Origin: Pelecanus crispus | Lineage: Eukaryota; Chordata; Aves; Pelecaniformes; Pelecanidae | Length of the DNA: 64,000 bases | Assembly (NCBI RefSeq): GCF_030463565.1 | Contig: NC_134643.1 | Span: 15,823,606-15,887,605, forward strand | Direction: 5' to 3' | Shown: one piece after another, positions 50,556 to 61,795 of the stretch | How positions within the stretch are numbered: position 1 is the first letter of the stretch | Layout of the letters: each line of letters begins with the position of its first letter | The notes under the pieces: generated by a model | Told to the model about the DNA's origin: nothing | What the model saw: only the letters and a program-made list of their open reading frames with translations | The model's database searches: none | Program-made: the position numbers and the translations under genes

Positions 50556-50778
50556 CATGGTTTATCCCGTGATACTTTTGAAGGAAAGACTGTGTGCTGT
50601 TTGCTACTGGAGGTAAGTAGATTGTCTTTGGGCGTTTTGAATGGCTTTGAGTTGCTGCTGACAGGGTTATGGCCGCTGATACAGGATTTCGGTTTCATCT
50701 GTACTAGGGATGTCCTGGAATTGCAGGCTGGAGAAGCTGGAGAAGGGGAAGGTTTACACATTGAACCGTGTCTTCGTT
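50556..50778 (-). CDS. ATXN7L1: ATXN7L1 exon with end of first zinc-finger segment
   Basis: After ttccattacag the frame reads (E)RRHGSMCKPSPSPASP, then LVQMKPKSCISG and KPFKTPKDNLLTSSSKQHTV to SRDKP. The leading RRH supplies the final ligand and tail of the C-x2-C...H...H segment whose first half is in the exon upstream, not seen here. The exon enters at phase 1 and leaves at phase 2 (TG|GTAAGT). A CR1 fragment ends about 75 bp downstream of the donor. Confidence 0.95.
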
Positions 50779-51839
50779 CTGTAATGGAAAAATAATAAGT
50801 TTTACAGCATTTCATAGGCTAAAAGGAAAAAAAGAAGTCAGGGAAGAGGAAATTGTTCCTCTCTGTGCTAGTTACAATGATTTCATCACTCCGAAGAACA
50901 CCAGTTCATTACTGTGGTGAATGTAATCAAGCCAAATGATAATTAAACAAAATCAACTCCGTGAAGTGCTCTGAAAAATGTAAAAAATAGTAAAATAAAT
51001 GCCAATAATCTCCCAGAAAATTTTGCCAAGAAATCTCAAACCCTTTTTTAAGCAATAAGCAACAAGCAACCATCACTATCCGTGTGAGGTACACTAGGCG
51101 TCCCAGCTCTTTCATGTAAAGAAGAAAGAGGAGAGTATGTAACAACAGCTCAGATGACTCAGTGAAATACTCTGTGACAGACATGAGATTGCTTCTGTAA
51201 TGGTTTATGAAGAATTCACGTGACCTGGTTATTGGGCAGTTTACTTTATGACTATTTGGTTTCAAGTTTAATAGGAAGCTATAAGGAAAACAACCGAAGA
51301 CTGAGAAGTAGCGAAATGTCCAGTGCTCCCAGCCCTCCCAGAGGCCTGGTTCATAGATTGGAGGTTATCTCCAAGCACCAATCAAGGCAAAAGCTAATTT
51401 TTTTCCACAGAGAGAAAATGGCAAGTGCAAACAAGCAGGAAGTTTATGTATCAGTTACAAACGTTGCATCTGGAGGTCAGGCCCTTGTGTAAGCGCTGTT
51501 CACGCGTACACGAGAGACCTCTTAAGTACTGCAGAAAGCAAGGCCGTGCTGACCCCGCGACAGGAGAACAGGCTTCAGGACAGACTGACTTCAGCAAAAT
51601 TGTTTGGGTTTAGTTATTATTAGTATTCTTTAAAATCTAAATGTCCCATCCCTGATATCGTTAAATAAAAAGATTGTTTTAAGAAGGTATTTGGCCATTC
51701 TTTACAAATTATATACTCCTCCAGCGGAGAAGTGCTAGCACTTGGCCAGCCGGCTGATCACAGCGTGCTGCAAACAACGGGCTCGGTACTGTGAACTTAA
51801 GCACAACTACACAACATTACAAAAGACAGGAGCTGTTTT

Positions 51840-52125
51840 TTGCCGAGACGCGCTACAAATCCTTAGCAGTCCTGTCCCCCCGTTTGCGGGAACACCCTTT
51901 CCCCAACCCCTTCACCCCGCAGCGAGCCAGCCCCGGGGCTCCCCAGCCAGAGGCGACGGGCGGCACGGCTGGGCTGGGGGAAGAGGAATTTTCCAGTCAG
52001 CAGGGCCGTGCTCGGCAGCAGCTGACTCCGGCGTGCCGGCACCCAGGCACCGAGAGCCTCCACAGTGGGGAGCAGCCAGGTACCCCCGCCACCGACACAG
52101 TAATCAAATGCAGCAAGAGTAATGT
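51840..52125. promoter_or_regulatory. GC-rich patch, possible internal promoter
   Basis: A GC- and CpG-richer block in an AT-rich intron, about 1.1-1.35 kb upstream of the first visible ATXN7L1 exon in the direction of transcription. No TATA box or initiator is evident. The promoter role is speculative. Confidence 0.25.
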
Positions 52126-53200
52126 AATTATAGACTGAGAACTTTGGACAAGCTGGAGTTTCTCCTTTAACACACGGCAATTCTCCCTTGTCTAAAGCCT
52201 TCAGCACTTAACTTGAAGAATCCAAGTGGGTGCTACTCTCTGAGCTTGCACAGCATCGCACCGTCAGCCAAGAGCAGGTTAAGGAAGCAACGGCGACCTG
52301 CTGCTGCAAGGGAAGGCTTTGTATTTACACCATCAACCCTGTGCTCACTAGTTTGATATTTCAAGGATAACTAAGAAAAATTTTCCCACAGAAAATCAAA
52401 ACATGACAATTTGTCTGGCATCCTCACAAGTAAAAACTTGCCAGCAGCAGGATTCATCCATGATTAATTTGCAATAGGCGAATACCTGAAGAACAAAGAT
52501 AAAAGCTTAAAAAAAAAATTAAACACTATTCCAAACTGTTTTTATTATATCTCCACTGACTAAAAAGAGGCATTTTCTATTAAAGATCAAGCATTTTCAT
52601 ATCTTCATATTCACAGCTTTAATTACAAATGCTGAAATTCCCTCCAGATTCTCCTGCAACTGAACAACAAAACAGTCTTCATTTTTTTTAAATACAAAAA
52701 GTAGCTCCCCTCAGAGCCCAAATGTCAACTGTCATTTGCCGGTTTTCACCCCGCCACACACCTCAGTGTGCAGCCTCTGCCTTTACAAGTCCTTTGCAGG
52801 ATGCACTCAACTTACATTCATTTCACCTCACATTTGTGGCAACAACCGTGTAAAGCTATGCATCTGCCTCTGAAATGCAGAGTTCCATTCACACAGTATT
52901 TATTTCATTAAGTAACAGTTATTGTTTCAAGATTCACCAACCTTCTCAGCAACTACTTCATCAATTTAAATTAGCTTAATAAAAATTTGCAACTTTCCCA
53001 TTAATTACTTGAGCACTGATGAAAAGGAACTGCCATGTAACCAACAAGCCAAGCCCTATATAAAGTGAAACTTGGGAAAAAACATGATTTCCGTACACAA
53101 ATTATATAAATTCAGGATTAAGTACTCCAATCTTCACCACAGCTACTGGTTTTCTCGAGACCGACCGCCTTCTAGTAAACTGTGTCTTCGATATCACCCC

Positions 53201-53253
53201 TGGATATATGGGTATATTGGATATGGACATATGGATATATGGATATATTTGGA
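53201..53253. repeat. GGATATAT-type tandem repeat
   Basis: Five or six imperfect units of about 8-10 bp (ggatatatgg, gtatattgg, atatggacat and so on). Confidence 0.8.
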
Positions 53254-56200
53254 AGTGAAACACACTACTCTGTTGTTAAAATTAATCTTCGGAAGGACAG
53301 ACATTCAAGATACTGACCATCTAAAATTATATTTTAAAGTCATCTAAGTATCACATGCCATAGCAAGTTATTTTTTAACAGTCTCTTTACAATGGATTTT
53401 TAGTCAAGCCAAACGTTTGGTTAGACAACTTTCTCAATTTATTAATTCCCCAAGAGCAAACCAGTACAATTAACTTTGGATTTTTTACTGTAACACAGAA
53501 AATGGTGGAAGAGGCACTGTTGTGATATGACAATATAGTAAAGTGCATCCCACAATTTTAAAGAAATGTTTACTTAAAGATAGGGAGGGAAAAGATTACA
53601 AGATTCCTTATATTAGCTGAGTGTGTCAGATTGGTGGTCATTCTTGTGATCAGAATCAACTGCTATATCTGGCATTTCCTTTTACCTCCTCAACCTCCCC
53701 TCTTCTCCCAGAACATGGCTACAGTGTCTTCCATGGTTTAGACAGACTCTGATATATATTTGAGAATTATCAGCATTACCCGGCTTCTCTTGAAATTTCC
53801 TAGAAGCAAAATGGAAATTATGACAACTGTAAAGTCATACAGGAGGAGGAACGTAAATAGCCAGTGCCACACAATTGTCTGTGTTCTCAGACACTGCTCA
53901 GACAGGTAAAATCTGCACGTTTACACACGTAAGCGAACATCACTTTAGTGTCAGCAGGAGAAGATGGCAGCAACACCTTGCAGGTAGGGCCACAGTGGAG
54001 AGCTGGAGGAGTAACTCCCTTCAAGGGGGCAGAAAACCACTGTTTCAGCTGGGCAAGCGTGGACGCAGGAGGCTGGACTTGCTGAAGGCATGAAACCTCA
54101 TAGACAAGTCTCGATGGTGGGGGCATAAATCACAGCTAAATATTGATATACTCCTTCTCAAGAACTATTAGGTTGCCTCTCACTTCCTCATTCCTTACTA
54201 CATATGTGGTAGTGAATAAGCCTTAGATACTGGTAATAAGTTTCAAAGAGAAATAATGGGAAGATATGGCAAAGCAAGAAGGCTGTCAGCTGTCAAAATC
54301 AACTCCTTAAACCAGCGTGGCGGCGCTCCTCTATCAAACTGAGTTTCCTGGTCACATCTGCTTTTTAAAAATTTCTACTGATTTGTCTATTCATATTTTA
54401 CACTATATAGAAATCTGCTATTACACAGACTATGTCATAAATTAATATGCGAATAAAAGACATTTGCACATCAAATATTTGTTATAAAATTAGATATTCA
54501 CATACTAACACATTCAGGAGACAACCAGCCATCTGTGTAAAAATTTCCACGCTCGTTTGCAGTTCATGTGTAGACAGATCAGATCTAGCAGGGCAGGTGA
54601 ACTTACACACACACAGCTGTGGACATGGCTGTCCCTGTTTACATACAGAAGTGGCAATAGTCAGTAGACATAAATGAACCTGAAGTAGAATGAAAAATTT
54701 TGCCCCTAAAAAATGAAAAAATCCTGCAACTAGAAAACCAGTTATCACTCATAAGATACTAGCCTAAATTCTACATGCATTTCAGTTTCTGCAGAAGCCT
54801 GCAATGCTATGAATGCAAGTTCAGAACGCAAAAGAGAACTATTCAGATTCATTTAAATACTTCCAAATGAATGTTTACACTCCACATAAATAACAACACA
54901 CATTCTGTTTTGTTTCTAAATACCAGTCACTGTCAAATCCAAGAGCAGAGAGAACACAAATCAAAGTTACAATCCTCTTTACCGCATTAATCCTTCTGCA
55001 ACCTCTCAGCTATCTCGGCGCAGCCACTGCAGCAAGTGACAAGCAACATGTGACTTCTGCTGCCAAACAGTTAATGTATTAATGACATTAATCTCAGAGG
55101 AAAGTTTAACACCCTCTCACTGAATTAACTGCACTTTCTAAAGAATCAATTTCAGATCAATATCTGTTATTTTTTCCTAGTTAGTGGCAAGAGTCTGAAA
55201 GCCCAGCACTACATATTGTCCTAATGCACATTGCAAACTCTAAATCAGTAGCATTGCGAACGATCTTAAACTATTCCAGGAGATTCTCCACGTCCTATGG
55301 AAACATGGATATAGTCCAACTTTCTCAGCCAAATCTGAATTGTTTGTAGATGTGAAGTCCTTATGTTGTTGGAGACTTAACAGTCCCTGAATCTCCAGAG
55401 CTTCTCTCCCATGCCCTTCTACTCCGTTTCTAATCCTCCTTCCTGCATCCTACACAATGCAACCCCCTACCTTGCCCCAAAACCTCTGCTGCAGCTGCCA
55501 AAGTCTTCTAGGTCTGCCTTTGACTCTGTAATTCCACTGGATCCTCTCTGACGGGTCACCAGGGAATACTAGCAGCTGTTTTGCAGGAAACGCCACATCT
55601 CCTTCTAATCATAAGCAAAAAAGCAAAGCAATTGAGAGGCAACATGAGCTCCAGAGCCACAAGCACAGCGTGTGGGAAAAAGAGGCAAAACCACATTCTG
55701 AGTAGAAAGTCTCTTCTTGAATTTTTGCCTCGACTCTCTCACACCAGATCAAGCATTCACTTAGCTCACAGCAAACCTTGCAGACAATGACACATATGTT
55801 GCCAGTAAAATACACCAACCATATGTTTCCAGGTGGACTGCGGTAGTTTTGTACCCAAAAAGATCTTTATATAATCCTGAAACTGCAGATATCTCTAATA
55901 TGGACTATAAACAACAAACATTTCTTAGTAGATCCCACCTACATCCATTCTTACCCAACATACGCTACTCAATCGACCAAATCAAGTGAACAGTTTTGCT
56001 CAGTGCCTTCTCCATCGGTAAGACACAGAAGATTGCAAAGGAAAAAAGTCATGATACAGCTTGTGCGTAGAGAAAGATACGCCTTTGGTCTTTCAGTATT
56101 TTTTGCAGGTAGTTAAAACAAAGCAAAACAAAAAATCCCTCTAACGTTGTCAGAAGAGAGACACTAGAACTTTGTCAGCACCAGTCATTTTGAAACATTA

Positions 56201-57837
56201 CTCTCATTTAGCACAATCTGACTTCCTGCGTACAAGAGGCCTAAAGCAAAAATCAATTTTAGGTTGACCCACGAATAACTCAGAGACCCAGTGTTATGGA
56301 TTATAGCTTGGTATTACACTTGGTAAAACCAAACAAAATACAACTGCTAAACCCCAGAAAGGTAAGAAAGTTATTTGCTGTTAGTAAACGTTACAGAATA
56401 ATAAAACTCCTTTTAAGCTTGTACTCATCACAACCCTTGAGTTCATAGCCCTTTTACTTAAAATATCATAAACTAAGTTATCTGACTGCCCCTAACACAA
56501 TATGAACACTGTTTGTTATTCCCCATTTACAATATTTAAGCAGATGGTAATGAAATTTAGTATCTCATCCACAACGTGATTCTGTTCCAGTAACGTATCA
56601 CAGTCTTGTTGATGAAGATGTTACTTACGGTAACTCCATACACCACCTATGCACAAATTACAGTTTTTCTATTTACAGTATACCCCGAGGTGTTTTGTTG
56701 CACAGCCCTTCACTGTGCAAAGTTGAGCAATGTATACTTACAATTTCAGTAAATAGTAAGTGAAACCTGCCACCTTGTACTGATCCCAGTTCAAAGTTTG
56801 CAAATGTACTTGGCATTAATTCTAATAGAACTAAAGCAGAAAAAAAACCACACATGCCCGAAAAGCGACAGCCAGCAACCAGAAAACTGAACAACCAGAC
56901 TGCTTGCAGAAATGTGTCATCCTGCAGTAACTGGCAGCTGGTTCATAACAAGACTTCATAAACACCTTGTAAGCACTTTCATTTTGCAGCCACAGTCTGA
57001 AAAAACCTAACAAAACCCAGTACGTGAGGTTAAGCAAAAATAAACTTGGATTTGATGCTAGCAAACTACAGCACAACATTACAAGACCGAAGGATAACTT
57101 TACCAGCTTTTTTGACAAAACACTATTCCAAGTCCAGCTGAAAAAGTTTGGAAATAATATCCGCAAACCGTTCCACCCTTCTTGCGCTGCGCACTGGAAA
57201 GGAAACAGCACGGTCGGTTTCATTTTGATACTTCTTGTAAACTGACAAAGGAAATAAACTGCCAGCTCAAACCCCCGGACTGATCCACGGCATAAAACAC
57301 AGCTCGACAATCGCAAGCTTCATTCCAGGTCAAATGACATAATTGGGAAATTATCAAGTGCTAAAATAACCACCGTTCTGCTGGTGTTTATTTACAACAA
57401 ACACAAGCTTCGCTTTCTGACATAAACCCACTAAAACGATTCTCCATTTCACAAAGTCTACAAGTGAGTAGGATCAGCAAAATTATGCAAAACATCCTGC
57501 TAGAAGAAGAAATGTAAACTGAGCCACTTACAGAGAGGAGCAGGCTGCCAACTTAATCTGATTCTACGACGACTGTAAACATGTACTTTTGGAACGCGAA
57601 ACGATTCACATTGCCACAGATGCCGTCAGAGAAACACAGCAACGTGATTAGGTATTCTGCACACGGTAAAAAAATCAGGCAGATGACCTGCCGCAGCAAA
57701 TACCAGATCAGCGCTCGCACACACCAACTGTTTTGACTACAGGCACTTGTTAAGCACCAAGTTTCAGGTCCTACCAGTTGGACACCAGAACTGATCCTGT
57801 GCCAAGAACAACAAGCGCTGAAAATGGCTGTAGGGTT

Positions 57838-57867
57838 TTTTTTTTCCTTTTTTTTTTTTTTTTTTTT
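57838..57867. repeat. Poly(T) tract
   Basis: About 30 bases of T broken only by CC, seen directly. It is the source of a lysine run in an otherwise meaningless minus-strand frame. Confidence 0.9.
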
Positions 57868-58439
57868 ATAATTGTTGATACAACTCAAGTTAACTGCAGA
57901 AATGAACCAAAGTGCAAAATTAAAAGCAGCAAAACACACAAGTGTATATTTAGAGGAAGACACTGCATTTTTTCTTTCTTGATTCAGGAAAGAAGGAGGC
58001 TGTTTGTGTTTAACACAGTAGGACGAACCTGCTGTTTTCCTGAAAAATCTTCTATTTATGGGATAACTTGGCATTTGTCAGCGTAATTATAAGCGAGAGG
58101 AGGAATAATCTCTAGAATATCACCAAATTACTCTTAAGCGGTCAAATCTCTTAAAAATGGCCAAATTCCAAAAAAAACCACACACTCAGCATTTCCCAGA
58201 ACACTTCCATTCCTCTTTGGTAGAAAGCTTAAAAAAAAAAAAAAAAAAAGAAGGGTCAAAAGGAACTCCAGCACCGCAAAAAAAATGCTTCAAATAGTGT
58301 GATTAATTACACCAAATGTAAAATGAAGCTGCTGGGTACTGGTCTGCTTCTTTTACAAGGACTTTGAGATCTAAGGATGAAGCTCCAAGGTACCACTGAT
58401 GTATCAGAGACACAGGAAAATGATGGAAGAATGAACACC

Positions 58440-58560
58440 TTGCCCTGGTGACGATGTCAGTCTTCACATCACTGAGCTGGAAGACCTAGATTTGACTCTG
58501 GTGTCAAGGCCTGTTTCTTCAGCTATAAAAGGGGATATTAATGATTTAGGGCATTAACCT
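58440..58560 (-). mobile_element. MIR-like (CORE-SINE) relic
   Basis: Contains AGACCTAGATTTGACTCTGG, a TTCTTCAGCTATAAAAGGGG block and ATTAATGATTTAGGGCATTA, which match the order of the MIR second half ('tcatctgtaaaatggggat'). Confidence 0.55.
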
Positions 58561-60486
58561 GATTAAAAAAAGAGCTGGAGATTTAAGTAGGAATTTATCA
58601 CTTCTTGTAATGACACAATTCCACATGTATAATCAGTATTTGCCACCTGACACACTGCTACTGCAGAAAAAAAATGACAATTTTCTACTGTAAGTCATAC
58701 ATGTTTCTCAGCTCAGCAAGGCCAAAAATCCCCAGGCAAAAAAGAAATAACAGAGCAAGTGAATCCCGGGTACACACTTTTTTGAGTGACGCTCTACCAA
58801 AGGAAAGCAAGGAGAGCTTATGCACAGAAATTTCCCGTTCCACTGAAGGAGATGCTCTGGTAGTCCAACATAAAACTAGTGAGACATCCTGATGTGTCTG
58901 GGAGTGTTTGAGGTAAATACCAGCTCATACCTCGTGCCCGGTGCTTACACCGCAAGGACAGCCCTCACCATCCCGGTGCACTGGTTCCCCTGCACTGGTA
59001 CCTTATCACCCGCTGACCAGCGGTAATGGCATTTCTACCGTTTTGGTCTCAGAGCAAGGAAATGTATTATCAGCCCTAAACTTAGGGCAGGTGTGTCAGG
59101 TGAAATGCTAAAATATTCCTAGCAATCAAGCAACAGTACTTTCCTTCAAGCAAAGGTAAGCGCGGCCAACAAATCGGAATTCTGTGGGTGATTTTATATG
59201 TGAAGAGAAATCTTTTATTTGGCTATTTTCTGGATCTAAGAAAAAAGCATTTTTACATTTAACACTGAAACGCAACAAGAGGAACAGCACTCTAGTCTAC
59301 TAAATATACAAATTTAAAAGCAGCTCACCTATTCATTCCTCCAAACACCCGACTTAAGTAATTTTACTCCAGACACACTGCTGCAAATAGAGGAAAATTT
59401 AGTACTACCATCCTCTCATGCTCGGTATTGTGCAACAGACCCGCTTCCTCAGGCCTCAGGCAGATCTTTCATGTTCAAGGTCATCTGACAATACATATTT
59501 TTATTTAGTTGGTTATACTTACCAGGTAAAATACTTCACTGTATCTCTATCTCCATCGTTAATGATATTTACAAAATAATAACAAAAAAAGTAATTTATG
59601 TACATTATTGCTTTAGGAACTCATTGGATGTTTCCCCTCATCTATCATAAAACTATTACAGAAAACTGATACTTCTTTACTTCTTTACTTAATCCAAACA
59701 CATATAATGACATTTCTTTTTAGAGATAAGAAAAGATAAGCCACAGAAGAGTGAGATGGGACTACTGAGGTGATTTGGCAAAAACAACGCTGTACCATGA
59801 CTCTGAGAAAACAAGCTATTGTTTTTAGGAGACTTATGTTCTTGATCTGGTTTTGCGCATAGTATCATGGCAGATTTTATTCAATATCAAGATAACGCGT
59901 CGCCAGCTCATTTTATCATTCCTTAGAAGAAACTTGCACAAAAACGGTAACTTTACTGACATTAGCCCTGAATAATAGCGTTGCAGGACTTGCATATAAC
60001 CTACTGTTTAAACCTTCTGGCTTTTTCAGCTCTGTTATTTGTGATCCAAAACCAGCATCTGGTGAAACGACGTATTTCTTAACAAGCTGTTTTATAAGCA
60101 GAGAAATCATGAAAAACGGTTTTCTAAAAATCTGTGGGTTTGATCCCTAAATTTGATCCGTCTCTGTTACCCTGAGCTCCTCCGCCCCCCAGCACCCTCA
60201 CGTTTCATCCCGCACCCACAGTCCTTTGCTCGCCTCCCCCAAAAGAGACAGGATAAGCTCTGCCCCGCCTGTAGGTCCCTGTGTGACAACTGACAATACA
60301 AGCGTGCCACGGCCACATGCAATACTGTTCTCTGGGGGCACATTCATTAAGGTGTCTCTTCACAGTTGCTGATTTTCACAAGATTGCTGAAACTTCACAT
60401 TTTTGAAGCCAAATTGGCAAAGAGTTAAAAATTCTTAGACAAAATCGGTATAATCACACAAGCCTTATTGCTATTATTATTACTAC

Positions 60487-60487
<1 letters not shown>

Positions 60488-60525
<38 letters not shown>
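60488..60525. repeat. ATT trinucleotide microsatellite
   Basis: Perfect ATT run of about 12 units with degenerate units before it (from 60470). Confidence 0.95.
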
Positions 60526-61564
60526 CTTTTAGGAAACTCAAGTTAAAATTTATATATGACATTTTTTACTTGTTTTTCTGTGTTTGCCGCTCCTCATGGA
60601 TATTCCCAGGCATCAGACTAATCCCCTTGGAATATTCTGACATCTTTTGAAAATCCAGGTTACCAAACAGATCTGCCCAACTAAGGACACTGTTTTGTTT
60701 TGAAAATTGAATGAGCTTGTATTTCAATTCGCTGCTATCAAACCCTGCTACAAAAGCAGCATAACTGTCAGTACAGAGTATTTCCTCATTCCAGACATTT
60801 TAGATAAATCAACTCACTCATCTTTCAGGCACATTATTTGCCATAGATAATAAAACCTATTATTTAGAATGCTGCAAGAATACCCACAAGTGATAACCCC
60901 CGAAAACACACCCTCCAAAGTGAATGCGCAAAATAATTCCTGAAGAGGTCACTTGTTCATGTTTCCCTCACCACACACAATAGCTCTTACAAACAAGAAA
61001 CCAAAGTCTCAACCTTCTACAGAGCAAAACTGAACAGGCAACACTGAAACACATACCCAAATTTAAAAGTGGGTTTGTAGGGTGGTTTTTATCTGCTCCT
61101 CTCCCTTAAAAATCTCTTTAGTTCTATATTTACATACAACTTAAGATCTAAAAAGGCGGTTTCTACTTTAACTTGCATCATTTGTGACTTCTAACTGTGC
61201 AAACTGAAGAAACTCAGATCTTACTGCACATGAATGAAACAGATGCAAATCAACTTCTGAGAGTCCAAGTGACAGCTACTTCGTATTCTGAATGCGCCTC
61301 TTAACCGTTCTTCACTGTAATGAACATCATGTATTACAAATTGCTTGTTTTGGATAAACTATTTACCTGTTCATAATACTAACACCTTTCCCATCGTTGC
61401 CCTGAATGGGAGAGAGTGTTTTATATCTACAATTTTAAATGTCTGTTCTACTTGTATAAAAGATTTCTTTCAGATGGGCCTTTTCTCAGTTTTTTCAAGC
61501 TACTATATAATCAATAACAAACCGAGACTTCAAAAGTTGTTGAAGCATGGTCAGTGTTTCAGAT

Positions 61565-61630
61565 GCTGTGTGAAGAAAGGTATTTTCCAAGGCCACACAG
61601 CGATTAGAGTGCGGATCTGAATCTAAGGTA
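61565..61630 (+). mobile_element. MIR-like relic
   Basis: CCAAGGCCACACAGCGATTA and GCGGATCTGAATCTAAGGTA match the 'ccaaggtcacacagc...gaacccaggt' part of MIR. Confidence 0.5.
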
Positions 61631-61759
61631 TTCCAACTTTATTCACCCACTCCTGTTGCCTCTGTCATGTATTAATGTGGCAGGAATGGCACAGGGGAAA
61701 GAGACAGATGATTTCCATTACAACTACCTACCAAGGTGCATGAACTCCACAACGTGGCA

Positions 61760-61795
61760 CAGCTGTGACAGTGCAGCTGTGACAGCACAGCTGTG
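61760..61795. repeat. 14-bp triplication carrying CAGCTG E-boxes
   Basis: CAGCTGTG occurs at 61760, 61774 and 61788, a regular 14-bp spacing. Confidence 0.8.

Noticed and set aside
57553..58074. Minus-strand open frame of 173 residues
   Set aside because: It reads through a poly(T) tract giving a lysine run, shows no domain and has no splice support; the neighbouring 161-residue frame (56831-57316) is equally featureless.
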